A DNA stretch of 64,000 nt from contig OZ254140.1 of assembly GCA_965267775.1 (NCBI GenBank), forward strand, positions 124,001-188,000, written 5' to 3'. The translations under genes were made by a program, and so were the position numbers. Numbering within the stretch: the stretch's first letter is position 1; the number at the start of each line of letters is the position of its first letter. This stretch comes from Planktophila sp965267775. GTDB taxonomy: Bacteria > Actinomycetota > Actinomycetes > Nanopelagicales > Nanopelagicaceae. The notes under the pieces are model-generated. The model searched no databases. It was not told where the DNA came from and saw nothing but the letters and a program-made list of their open reading frames with translations. Positions 8,047-16,457 of this stretch are shown here, in pieces.

Positions 8047-8886
8047 TCACGAAAAGACGACAGTTCGATGACCGACGATAAAGATGCGATCTTCTGCAAA
8101 GAGTTGAACTGCGCGCGAGAGAACTCGACGTTCGATATCGCGGCCTAATGAGATGAGTTGCTCAGGTGTTGCTGTGTGGTTTACATGTGCAACGTCTTGT
8201 TCGATGATCGGACCCTCATCGAGATCAGCTGTAACAAAGTGAGCGGTTGCTCCAATGATTTTTACGCCGCGGTCATGTGCCTGGTGGTAAGGCTTAGCAC
8301 CTTTAAAGCCAGGTAAGAATGAATGATGGATATTAATAATCTTTCCAGGCAGTGCTGCACAGAATTCTGATGAAAGTATCTGCATATAGCGAGCGAGCAC
8401 AACGAAATCTATTTTGAGCTCTGCAATTTTTGCGAGCATCACTGCTTCTTGCGATGCCTTATTAGTTGCATCGATTGGAAGATAAAGGAACGGAATCCCG
8501 TGAGATTCAACGAGGCTCTCAAGATCTTCTCGGTTAGAGATAACGAGCGGAATCTCAACTGGCATCTCATTGAGTTCTAGTAAGTAGAGAAGATCGCGAA
8601 GGCAATGGCTCTCCTTGGTGACAAGCACAAGGGCGCGAGGCTTCTCATGAGTTGGACGTATCTGAAGAGATGGGTTGAATTGAGCTAGCCCTGCCTGCAG
8701 AGTTGCTGCAGCCTTCTCTAAAACTTGAGCTGATTCAAAGCGAGTGCGCATCACAAAGGTATTTGTTGTGTGATCTGTAAATTGCTGGTTCTCGATAATA
8801 TTCCCTTCAGCAGCCAATACAGCGCTCGTCATCGCGTGGACAATGCCAGGTTGATCTGCGCACTGCAGGGAGGCGATGAGATCCAT
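8047..8886 (-). CDS. purU: Formyltetrahydrofolate deformylase
   Basis: A 279-residue enzyme that hydrolyses 10-formyl-THF to formate and THF, balancing the one-carbon pool. An N-terminal ACT domain starts DLIASLQCADQPGIVHAM. The formyltransferase domain from about residue 88 carries INIHHSFLPGFKGAKPYHQA, with the catalytic Asn/His, and the Asp in DLDEGPIIEQD. The length is typical of the family. It sits at the head of a minus-strand pair with the 58-aa membrane protein, downstream of the MMPL gene that ends 20 bp away. A 5-FTHF cyclo-ligase gene elsewhere in the window belongs to the same folate pool. Confidence 0.94.
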   Translation of the reverse strand: MDLIASLQCADQPGIVHAMTSAVLAAEGNIIENQQFTDHTTNTFVMRTRFESAQVLEKAAATLQAGLAQFNPSLQIRPTHEKPRALVLVTKESHCLRDLLYLLELNEMPVEIPLVISNREDLESLVESHGIPFLYLPIDATNKASQEAVMLAKIAELKIDFVVLARYMQILSSEFCAALPGKIINIHHSFLPGFKGAKPYHQAHDRGVKIIGATAHFVTADLDEGPIIEQDVAHVNHTATPEQLISLGRDIERRVLSRAVQLFAEDRIFIVGHRTVVFS

Positions 8887-8905
8887 GCCTTTAGGGTAAA
8901 GGAAA

Positions 8906-11008
8906 CTAGTGAGTAATAGTGAATCGCTGCATTACCTTCGGCGCCCACCAGTTACGTTCTCCGAAGAGACGCATCAGCGCAGGGACCAAGAGGCCACGAA
9001 CAATCGTCGCATCGAGAATTACTGCAAGAGCAACACCAAAGCCCATTGATTTAATGGAGGTGACTCCACTGGTGATGAATGCAGCGAAGACAACTGCAAG
9101 CAATAGAGCTGCAGCGGTAATGATTCGCGCCGAGCGCTGAAGGCCAACTGCAACTGCCTCAACATTATCTTTGCCAGCTAGATGCTCTTCGCGAATACGT
9201 GAGAGAAGGAAGAGCTCGTAATCCATCGAAAGACCGAAGACAACAACTGATATCAAGATAACGATTGATGTATCGAGAGTTCCGGTCAAAGTAAATGAAC
9301 CCACAAGCCATTGAAGGTGGCCATCGATAAATACCCAGGTGAGGGCACCCATCGTTGCTCCCAGTGAGAGGACATTGAGGAGAACTGCCTTGATAGGCAA
9401 GATGATTGATCCGGTGAAGATAAAGATCAAGATCAGAACGCTAATTGCAATCCAACCGAGCGCCCAAGGAAGAGTCTGAGAAATTCCATCCTGTGAATCT
9501 GTGTAATCAGCAGCAACTCCACCAACCAAAGTGTTTGCAGGTGAATTGATTTTCCGAATATCGTGAATCATTTTTTGTGCTTCAGGAGTCCGAGGCAACA
9601 TGGACTCATAGGCAACGATACGAATATCTTTTCCGTACGTCTGTGGGGGAGTAACTGCGACGACGCCAGAGACCTTTCCAACCTGTGCCGAATAAGCAGC
9701 GACTTCTGATTCTTTTCCAACTCCATCAAGAATTAAGATTTCAATTGGATTTCCAGTCTGTCCAGGAAAGCGCTCTGCTTGCAGAGCGGTGGCAACAGCT
9801 GCAGGGTTTGATGCAGGCAACATACGTGAATCACCTTGTGAGAAAGCAATATTCTTCAAAGGAGCGGCAAGAACTCCAAGGATGATGAGGGCAAGTAGAA
9901 CTACCGCAACAGGTCGCTTCATTACATATCGAGCTGTCTGCGCCCAACGTCCATCTTCCTTCGGTGTAATTGCAGATTTACGAATCACTCCCTTATCAAC
10001 TTTATGACCTACCAATGCAAGGATTGGTGGAAGCCCAAATAGCGCACCAAAGACTGCCAGCGCAACAACGGAGATTCCTGCATAACCAAATGACTTAAGG
10101 AATCCGAGTGGGAAGAATGTAAGCGAGAGAAGTGTGACGAAAACAGTGAGTCCTGAATAGAAAACGGTCTTACCAGCAGTCTTTAAAGTCGTGATGATCG
10201 CATCTTCGACATCCTTTCCATGGTGGAGCTCTTCGCGGAAACGATTGACCATCAGGAGTGCGTAATCGATGCCAAGGCCGAGGCCCATACCGGTTGTGAG
10301 ATTGAGAGCGTAGATACTGACATCAGTGAAGAGCGAGAAGAGATAGAGAATAAAGAATGCGCCAAGAATTGCAGCTACTCCCACGATGAGCGGCATCGCT
10401 GAGGCCACCATGGCGCCGAAGACAAATGCGAGCAGGATAAATGTAAGGGGAATAGAGATTGCCTCAGAGATACTCAAATCCTTAGAAATCTTCTCTGTAA
10501 TCGCATTCCCAACAACCCCAACACCACCGGCATAGATCCGAAGTCCATCGACTGTGCCGTCGTAATTCTTTTGGAAGTATGCGCCCATCTCCTGGCTTTC
10601 AGGGGAGAACGCCTCACCTTTTCCATAGATCAATATGTATGCAGCTTTGCCGTCAGATGATTTAAATGCAGGAGTATTGCCTGCACTCCAGTACGACATA
10701 GTTCGAGTTACAGAGGGCTCTTTCGCGATGCGAGCTTCCAGTGCGAGGGCTTTCTGAGTAATAACAGGATCAGATACATCTTTGCCCGCATCCACAACTA
10801 GAACAATCGACGGGTCAGACTCTTTGAGCGTGTCATGGAGATAGTTGTAGACCTTGTACGAGTCGCTCTTTGGGTTTGAGTAGCCACCGGCATCGAGGCG
10901 ATTGAAGACCATCGAGCCAACTCCGCCTGCTGCGAGGATTCCAATGACAAAAAGCGCTACTGCTGCCTTGCGGCGGCGATACATAAGGTGTCCAAGTTTT
11001 TCAAACAT
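8906..11008 (-). CDS. MMPL/RND-family membrane transporter
   Basis: A 700-residue inner-membrane protein with two repeated halves. Each half has one N-terminal span (AAVALFVIGILAAGG; PVAVVLLALIILGVL), an extracytoplasmic loop of about 150 residues and a cluster of five spans. Conserved sites of the family are visible in GLGLGIDYALLMVNRFREE (near 245) and FGLSMDYELFLLSRIREE (near 600), where the Asp-Tyr pairs are thought to relay protons. Relatives export lipids or drugs across the actinobacterial envelope; the cargo is not predictable here. The start lies 58 bp from the divergent 39-aa gene. Confidence 0.9.
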   Translation of the reverse strand: MFEKLGHLMYRRRKAAVALFVIGILAAGGVGSMVFNRLDAGGYSNPKSDSYKVYNYLHDTLKESDPSIVLVVDAGKDVSDPVITQKALALEARIAKEPSVTRTMSYWSAGNTPAFKSSDGKAAYILIYGKGEAFSPESQEMGAYFQKNYDGTVDGLRIYAGGVGVVGNAITEKISKDLSISEAISIPLTFILLAFVFGAMVASAMPLIVGVAAILGAFFILYLFSLFTDVSIYALNLTTGMGLGLGIDYALLMVNRFREELHHGKDVEDAIITTLKTAGKTVFYSGLTVFVTLLSLTFFPLGFLKSFGYAGISVVALAVFGALFGLPPILALVGHKVDKGVIRKSAITPKEDGRWAQTARYVMKRPVAVVLLALIILGVLAAPLKNIAFSQGDSRMLPASNPAAVATALQAERFPGQTGNPIEILILDGVGKESEVAAYSAQVGKVSGVVAVTPPQTYGKDIRIVAYESMLPRTPEAQKMIHDIRKINSPANTLVGGVAADYTDSQDGISQTLPWALGWIAISVLILIFIFTGSIILPIKAVLLNVLSLGATMGALTWVFIDGHLQWLVGSFTLTGTLDTSIVILISVVVFGLSMDYELFLLSRIREEHLAGKDNVEAVAVGLQRSARIITAAALLLAVVFAAFITSGVTSIKSMGFGVALAVILDATIVRGLLVPALMRLFGERNWWAPKVMQRFTITH

Positions 11009-11066
11009 GGTGGAAGTATGCAGGAGTACACTTCACTCGTCTCGTTCGAATCAGGAGGTCACACGC

Positions 11067-11186
11067 GTGAGCAATATCTTTCCCGTCACAACTGATGATG
11101 AGCGCGATCCTCGTGAAGATCAGAACGCAGATGCCGCGCGTGAAGCCGAGATTAAAGGCGATCGCCCACCACATCACGGTGGCTAG
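11067..11186 (+). CDS. Small highly charged protein (39 aa)
   Basis: A GTG start preceded by a near-perfect Shine-Dalgarno AGGAGGT (11053-11059), 7 bp away. The product begins MSNIFPVTTDDERDPRED, is rich in Asp, Glu and Arg, and ends PPHHGG. It has no signal peptide or membrane span. The gene ends 3 bp before the convergent FmdB gene. The strong ribosome binding site is the main reason for calling it. No family is recognised; the His-containing tail could bind metal, but this is speculation. Confidence 0.6.
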   Translation: MSNIFPVTTDDERDPREDQNADAAREAEIKGDRPPHHGG

Positions 11187-11189
11187 GGG

Positions 11190-11390
11190 CTACTCCTTAG
11201 AGGCAGCTGGCTTTGGAGCTGAATCAGTCTTGTAGAAACCAGAGCCCTTAAAGACGACTCCTACATTGCTATAGACCTTCTTAATCAGACCCTTACATTC
11301 AGGGCACTCGGTGAGAGCGTTATCGCTAAAAGCTTGCACAATCTCAAAGGCATGGCCGCAGGCGCTGCATGCATATTGATATGTAGGCAT
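11190..11390 (-). CDS. FmdB-family zinc-ribbon protein
   Basis: A 66-residue protein with the family pattern PTYQYACSACGHAFE and CPECKG, giving the CxxC...CxxC zinc ribbon, then GSGFYKTD and an Ala/Pro/Ser/Lys-rich disordered tail. Named after a regulator of formamidase genes. In mycobacteria the homologue (Rv0991c, from memory) lies immediately before the 5-FTHF cyclo-ligase gene and is linked to protein quality control. Here the copper and acyl-CoA genes lie between the two. The start is ATG at 11390. Confidence 0.9.
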   Translation of the reverse strand: MPTYQYACSACGHAFEIVQAFSDNALTECPECKGLIKKVYSNVGVVFKGSGFYKTDSAPKPAASKE

Positions 11391-11413
11391 CAGATGTGAC
11401 CTTTCTTCTATAG

Positions 11414-11439
11414 CTTTGGACTAGTGCCATAGTCTAAAG
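11414..11439. promoter_or_regulatory. Dyad in the divergent fmdB / copC-like promoter region
   Basis: CTTTGGACTA and TAGTCTAAAG form ten base pairs (one G-T) around the 6-base centre GTGCCA. The element sits 24 bp upstream of the minus-strand FmdB start and 42 bp upstream of the plus-strand CopC-like start. It could be an operator or a transcript hairpin. No known motif is recognised. Confidence 0.4.
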
Positions 11440-11480
11440 AAGTGAGACGATAGGCGCGAATCAACGCAATGGAGGGCTCC

Positions 11481-11993
11481 ATGAAGAAGGCGCTAAGCGC
11501 GGCATTTATAGCAGTAGGCCTATTGATTACCCCTGCAGCAAGTGCCAACACACTTATTTCAACGAGCCCATCTGCCGGTCAATCTATTGAGTCCGCGCCA
11601 AGCGCTGTGACCATCAGTACCGAGCTTCCAATTATGGATGCAGGCAATGAAGTTGTTGTTACAGATCCATCCGGAATTCGAGTCGATGATGGAACTCTTA
11701 CTATTGCTGGAACCGAGGCAATTGTTGGCCTGAAAAACTTTGTTCGCTCAGGAATTTATACAGTTACTTACACACTGTTAGCTGAGAACGATGTACCACT
11801 AACAGGAACCTTTACATTTAATTTTGCAGAGCCAACGGTCGTTGCAACGGTAGCTCCAGAACCATCAAAGAGTGCGACGCCTTCAGGCAATAATGCAGGA
11901 ACAACAATCTTTGTACTCGGACTACTTCTTGCAGCTCTCGTAGTGACAGTTGCGCTCGCTCGATATGCTCGAAAGTTATATAGCGAGAAATGA
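11481..11993 (+). CDS. Secreted, membrane-anchored CopC-like protein lacking copper ligands
   Basis: The ATG at 11481 is preferred over ATG 11469 because GGAGGG (11471-11476) then serves as the ribosome binding site. The 170-residue product has a signal peptide (MKKALSAAFIAVGLLITPAASA), a CopC-type beta sandwich (LISTSPSAGQS, VTISTELPI, YTVTYTLLAENDVPLTGTFTFN), a Ser/Thr/Pro linker, and a C-terminal membrane span near 145-165. CopC proteins normally begin the mature chain with His and bind copper. This one has no His or Cys at all, so it probably does not bind copper by that site. Its stop overlaps the CopD-CtaG gene (ATGA). Confidence 0.8.
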   Translation: MKKALSAAFIAVGLLITPAASANTLISTSPSAGQSIESAPSAVTISTELPIMDAGNEVVVTDPSGIRVDDGTLTIAGTEAIVGLKNFVRSGIYTVTYTLLAENDVPLTGTFTFNFAEPTVVATVAPEPSKSATPSGNNAGTTIFVLGLLLAALVVTVALARYARKLYSEK

Positions 11994-13828
11994 TTCTCAA
12001 TCAAGGCGCGTTCTACTTACTCGCCTTTGCCAGCATCGGTGCGCTCCTCTCTGCATCACTCTTCATTCCTAACCAGGAAGGCGCCCTGACTCCTTCCGGA
12101 ATTGCAGTGAAGAAGAGCGCGTCACTACTTGCCACCCTCTGGTTCCTTACATCATTTATTGGCGCCATATTGAGAGTCAGTGAAATTCTTGGTGGATCAA
12201 TTACCGATGCACTGGATGCAACGACTCTTACCTCTTATTTAACACAGACCAGCCTTGGAAAATCGATGTTCTTCCAACTTGTGGTGATTGCCTTAGTGGT
12301 TATCTCTCTACCGTTAATTAAGCGAGCCCTTCCACTTATTGTGATTACCGGTCTGGCACTTCTGGCACTTATTGCACCAATTTTCCAGAGCCACGCAGCA
12401 GCAAATGGTTCACATACACTTGCCGTTGGTTCACTTGTCACGCACGTCATCGCACTCACGCTCTGGGTTGGCGGCCTTTTTGGAATCCTTCTCGCGCCAA
12501 AAGAAATTCGTATAAAGGCCCTCTACCGCTTCTCATCTCTGGCTCTCTGGGCTGCAACTGCTGTTGTTGTAAGTGGAGTAGCGACTGCATGGACTCGTCT
12601 CAATGAAAAGAGCGCCTGGAGTACCCAATACGCCTACGTTGTGATTGCAAAGGTAATACTGACAATTGCCCTTCTTGCAATGGGCTATGCAAATCGCAAA
12701 TCACTTGCTTCACGAGATGAGATGAGGCTTCAGGAGCTTATTCGCCTAATTGGCGTTGAAGCGATGGTGATGGCGACGGTTGTCCTGATGGGTAGCTGGC
12801 TCTCTCAAATTCAACCTCCGCTCGGTGATACAACGAATTTGAGCGCTGCAGAGATCATCGTAGGTATGAAGACTCCTCCTGCACCATCTCTTCTCAATCT
12901 TCTCAAACTTTACAACCCAGATGCCTTGATGATTGCACTTCTCGTTACAGCTGTTGCTCTCTACATCAAGGGAGTATCTATTCTGAAATCTCGTGGTGAT
13001 TCGTGGCCAGTTGGTCGCACCATTGCATTTGCAACAGGAATTGCCTTAATTGATTTTGCAACATCAGGTGGTCTCGGCGTCTACGCACTCTTCTCATTTG
13101 AATATCACATGATGGCTCATATGTTGCTCGGAATGATTGCGCCAATTGGTTTAGTCCTTGGTGCACCAATCACACTCGCGCTTCGCACTTTGCCACAGAG
13201 TCGTGAAAGCTCTGAGCGCGGCGTACGCGCCTTCGCACTCACCGCTCTTCACTCTCGTTATTCAGTAATTCTTAATCACCCAATCACTGCACTGGCGCTC
13301 TTTGATGGTTCGCTCTTTGTTCTCTACTTTACAAATCTATTCGGCAATTTAATGGGCAATCACGCCGGCCACCTCTTTATGAATATTCACTTCATTCTCG
13401 CTGGCTTCTTGTTCTTCCATGTCATTATTGGCATCGATCCCAATCCACGTAAGTACCCTCACATCGTTCGAATCGTGATTCTCTTCGGTGCGATGAGCCT
13501 CCATGCCTTCTTCTCAATTGCACTCATGTCCGAATCCACCTTGATTGATGGCGGTTATTACGGTTCGCTTCAGACTTCATGGCTTCCCGACCTGCTCCAT
13601 GACCAATCCATGGGTGGAACTATCGGCTGGTCAATGGGAGAGATTCCGATTCTGCTCGCTCTCGTGGCCACCTTTATCTTGTGGGTGCGTGATGACAAGC
13701 GGGAGACCGTTCGGATCGACCGCAACGAGGCGAGACTTGCTGCGATGGGTGAACCTGATGAGCTCGCCCAATACAACGCATATTTGAATACACTTCAACA
13801 GCGCGATCTCAAAGGGGAGAAAAAATGA
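11990..13828 (+). CDS. CopD - CtaG (caa3-type) fusion membrane protein
   Basis: A 612-residue polytopic protein. The N-terminal half (spans up to about residue 270) matches the CopD copper-import family, including SHAAANGSHTLAVGSLVTHVIALTLW in two adjacent segments. The C-terminal half (about 310-560) matches the caa3_CtaG cytochrome oxidase assembly family, with HMMAHMLLGMIAPIGLVLG and several membrane His residues (HAGHLFMNIHF; FHVIIGIDPNP). The fusion is common in actinobacteria. It probably delivers copper for cytochrome c oxidase, in keeping with the SURF1 gene later in the window. It is coupled to the CopC-like gene and overlaps the acyl-CoA dehydrogenase start. Confidence 0.9.
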   Translation: MILNQGAFYLLAFASIGALLSASLFIPNQEGALTPSGIAVKKSASLLATLWFLTSFIGAILRVSEILGGSITDALDATTLTSYLTQTSLGKSMFFQLVVIALVVISLPLIKRALPLIVITGLALLALIAPIFQSHAAANGSHTLAVGSLVTHVIALTLWVGGLFGILLAPKEIRIKALYRFSSLALWAATAVVVSGVATAWTRLNEKSAWSTQYAYVVIAKVILTIALLAMGYANRKSLASRDEMRLQELIRLIGVEAMVMATVVLMGSWLSQIQPPLGDTTNLSAAEIIVGMKTPPAPSLLNLLKLYNPDALMIALLVTAVALYIKGVSILKSRGDSWPVGRTIAFATGIALIDFATSGGLGVYALFSFEYHMMAHMLLGMIAPIGLVLGAPITLALRTLPQSRESSERGVRAFALTALHSRYSVILNHPITALALFDGSLFVLYFTNLFGNLMGNHAGHLFMNIHFILAGFLFFHVIIGIDPNPRKYPHIVRIVILFGAMSLHAFFSIALMSESTLIDGGYYGSLQTSWLPDLLHDQSMGGTIGWSMGEIPILLALVATFILWVRDDKRETVRIDRNEARLAAMGEPDELAQYNAYLNTLQQRDLKGEKK

Positions 13829-14970
13829 CGTTTAAGGATGTTTTCGCACTTCCACAGGAGTACAACGATCTCCGTGATTCAGTTCGCGCACTCTCTGAGA
13901 AAGAGATTGCACCCTTTGCACATGCAGTAGATGAAGATCACCGCTATCCGCAAGAAGCGCATGATGCACTCTTGAAGAGCGGACTCTTTGCAGCTCACGT
14001 CCCAACAGAAAATGGCGGCGATGGTGCAGATGCACTCGCAATGGTCATTATTATTGAAGAGGTCGCTCGCGTCTGTGGATCAGCATCTCTGATTCCTGCA
14101 GTAAATAAGCTCGGCTCATTCCCATTAATTCTCGGTGGAAACACAGAGCAGAAGAACAAGTGGCTTCCGCAATTAGCTAAGGGAAAAGGTTTCTCTTACT
14201 GCCTCTCTGAATCAGAAGCAGGTTCAGATGCTGCATCGCTCAAGACGAAGGCAGAACGCGTCGGCGATAGCTGGGTAATCAATGGCAGCAAGAAGTGGAT
14301 CTCAAACGCTGGTGTCTCTGAGTTCTATACAGTCATCGCACAGACAGACCCTTCGCTTGGCTCAAAGGGCATCACAGCATTTGTTGTAGAGAAATCTGAT
14401 CCTGGAATCTCTTTCGGAGCACCAGAGAAGAAGATGGGTTTCCGTGGATCCCCAACACGTGAGGTTTATTTCGACAATGTAACTATCGGCGATGATCGTC
14501 GTATCTCCGAAATCGGCAAGGGCTTTGCTCTAGCAATGGATACTCTCGATCACACACGCATCACTATTGCTGCACAGGCACTTGGTCTTGCACAAGGTGC
14601 CTTTGATGCGGCAAAGAAGTATTCACATGAGCGTAAGCAATTTGGTAAAGAGATCTTTGATTTCCAGGCAATCCAATTTATGTTGGCAGATATGGCAATC
14701 GCTATCGAATCAGCCCGCCAATTGACTTATGCAGCTGCTGCAAAGTCAGAGCGCAATGATGGCGACCTCAAGTTCTTCTCTGCTGCATGTAAGACTCTTG
14801 CAACAGATGTTGCCATGAAGGTAACAACGGATGCTGTGCAGATTCTTGGTGGCTATGGATATGTCAGCGACTATCCAGTCGAGCGCATGATGCGTGACTC
14901 AAAGCTGACTCAGATTTATGAAGGCACTAATCAGATTCAGCGCATCGTAGTTGCACGTAATCTGCCGTAA
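13825..14970 (+). CDS. Acyl-CoA dehydrogenase
   Basis: A 381-residue FAD enzyme that introduces the 2,3 double bond into acyl-CoA thioesters. Family signatures are seen in YCLSESEAGSDAASLKT near 127, KKWISNAG near 154, the FAD-binding RKQFGKEIFDFQAIQF near 270, and the catalytic Glu in IYEGTNQIQRIVVARNLP near 366. The sequence looks like the short/branched-chain or butyryl-CoA group, but chain length is not certain. The ATG overlaps the CopD-CtaG stop (ATGA), with AAAGGGGAG as ribosome binding site. The neighbouring genes do not share its function. Confidence 0.93.
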   Translation: MTFKDVFALPQEYNDLRDSVRALSEKEIAPFAHAVDEDHRYPQEAHDALLKSGLFAAHVPTENGGDGADALAMVIIIEEVARVCGSASLIPAVNKLGSFPLILGGNTEQKNKWLPQLAKGKGFSYCLSESEAGSDAASLKTKAERVGDSWVINGSKKWISNAGVSEFYTVIAQTDPSLGSKGITAFVVEKSDPGISFGAPEKKMGFRGSPTREVYFDNVTIGDDRRISEIGKGFALAMDTLDHTRITIAAQALGLAQGAFDAAKKYSHERKQFGKEIFDFQAIQFMLADMAIAIESARQLTYAAAAKSERNDGDLKFFSAACKTLATDVAMKVTTDAVQILGGYGYVSDYPVERMMRDSKLTQIYEGTNQIQRIVVARNLP

Positions 14971-14971
14971 A

Positions 14972-15493
14972 TCACCAGCTATCTACTGCGATATCCCACT
15001 TTTCACGTGGAAGGTCATGCTCCATCCGCTCATATGGATAGACAACGCCATGCTTCCATGCGCGCAGCAATGGCAGCGCACGGTCGTAGAAACCGCCTCC
15101 TTGGCCTAATCGATAGCCGTCAGGATCAATAGCTAGCGCTGGAACTAATACGAGATCGATTGCATCAAGTTTTGTAAATACTGGGCCAGTTGGTTCATGG
15201 AATTTTCCATTCTCGGCAAGGGTTTCTGGAGTTCCGTTCCACTCAACCCATTCAATCTCATCCCCAATGATTCGTGGCAGTACGAGAGTCTTTCCGGATG
15301 CAACGATTGCGCGATTGAGGGCGATAGTGCTCGGCTCTGTTCCATATGAATAATACGAGGCGATGACATGTGCACGAGAAATCTCTGGAAGATCTAAGAG
15401 ATGGAGAAGGTTGTGTTCTACATAACGTTCTTCACGTTGCGCGCGCAGGCGTCGACGAATATCCGCCTTCATATCTGCACGACTGGTAGCCAT
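14972..15493 (-). CDS. 5-formyltetrahydrofolate cyclo-ligase
   Basis: A 173-residue ATP-dependent enzyme that turns 5-formyl-THF into 5,10-methenyl-THF. Conserved motifs are the basic N-terminal helix (DIRRRLRAQREER), ASYYSYGTEPST near 47 and the family hallmark YRLGQGGGFYDR near 128-139. It ends 1 bp after the convergent acyl-CoA dehydrogenase gene and is divergent from the Glp/MoeA-like gene. In M. tuberculosis the corresponding gene (Rv0992c) is followed by galU and moeA1; here galU is missing from that place. Confidence 0.92.
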   Translation of the reverse strand: MATSRADMKADIRRRLRAQREERYVEHNLLHLLDLPEISRAHVIASYYSYGTEPSTIALNRAIVASGKTLVLPRIIGDEIEWVEWNGTPETLAENGKFHEPTGPVFTKLDAIDLVLVPALAIDPDGYRLGQGGGFYDRALPLLRAWKHGVVYPYERMEHDLPREKWDIAVDSW

Positions 15494-15538
15494 TGAAATC
15501 CCCTAGAAATTACGTCTCAACAAGTAAGGTTACTGTCT

Positions 15539-16450
15539 ATGTCCGATCGTGTGCGCGTTGATGAGGTATTAACCTCGCTATTAAATCTCTGCACCCCGCT
15601 CGAACCTTTCGATATGCCTCTTCTCGATGCCCATGGCGCGACCCTCTCCGAAGATATCTACGCGGGAGAACGTCTCGTCATGAAGGCAGGTAGCCGTATT
15701 CGCTCAACTCAGATTGGACTTGCTGCATCGATTGGACTTGATCATCTACCCACTCGACCACATCCACGCGTTGTTGTGATCTCAGCAGGACCAGATTTAG
15801 TTGAACCAGGAATCGAACTCAAGGGTGATGAGGAGTACGAGACAAACTCTTGGCTGCTCACCACTGCAGTTCGCGAGACCGGCGCTGTCGCCTACCGGGT
15901 CCACTCAATCCCTGAGAATGAAGATCAACTTAAGAATGCAATCGAAGACCAACTCGTCCGCGCTGACTTAATCATCATCAGCGGAGAGCGCCACGATGAC
16001 TCATTCGACTTAATCACGCGTACTTTGAAGCAACTGGGCGAGATCACAGATGTTGAGATTGCCATTGATTCCAGCGGTCGCCATAACTACGGCGCTATCG
16101 GTCCAGATAAGGTCCCAGTGGTCACGCTCCCAGGGGATCCAATCGCTGCCTATATCTCTTTTGAACTTCTTGTACGCCCAATGATTCGCACAATGCTCGG
16201 TGCATCAACGATTCACCGTCCCGCTGTTAAAGCTCGCCTTGAGAAAGGGCTGAGCTCAACGCCAGGTGTTCGATCATATGTTCGAGGTTTATTAAGCGAA
16301 GATGGAACTTCAATCACTCCGCTGGGTTCTCAAGATGAGCAGGCAACCCTCTCTGATGCCAATGCATTTATTGCAGTTCCAGAAGGCGAGAGCGATCTTC
16401 CGGCAGGCGCAGAAGTCACCGTTGTTGTTCTCGAACGTCGTTACATCTAA
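15539..16450 (+). CDS. Shortened MoeA/Glp-like molybdopterin-binding protein
   Basis: A 303-residue homologue of MoeA (molybdopterin molybdotransferase). It has the N-terminal segment (ALLDAHGATL-like, SEDIYAGERL) and then goes straight to MKAGSRIRSTQIGLAASIG and the MPT-binding domain (PRVVVISAGPDLVEPG; VVTLPGDPIAAYISFELLVRP). The roughly 100-residue segment with the usual DNSAMDGYA motif is absent, so domain II appears deleted in frame. No frameshift is visible. Enzymatic molybdenum insertion is therefore doubtful. The position between the folate cyclo-ligase and rimJ is conserved in actinobacteria. Confidence 0.8.
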   Translation: MSDRVRVDEVLTSLLNLCTPLEPFDMPLLDAHGATLSEDIYAGERLVMKAGSRIRSTQIGLAASIGLDHLPTRPHPRVVVISAGPDLVEPGIELKGDEEYETNSWLLTTAVRETGAVAYRVHSIPENEDQLKNAIEDQLVRADLIIISGERHDDSFDLITRTLKQLGEITDVEIAIDSSGRHNYGAIGPDKVPVVTLPGDPIAAYISFELLVRPMIRTMLGASTIHRPAVKARLEKGLSSTPGVRSYVRGLLSEDGTSITPLGSQDEQATLSDANAFIAVPEGESDLPAGAEVTVVVLERRYI

Positions 16451-16457
16451 TTAGATT

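Noticed and set aside
15539..16450. A frameshifted pseudogene of moeA
   Set aside because: The frame is open throughout and both flanks of the deletion join smoothly, so an in-frame domain loss is more likely.
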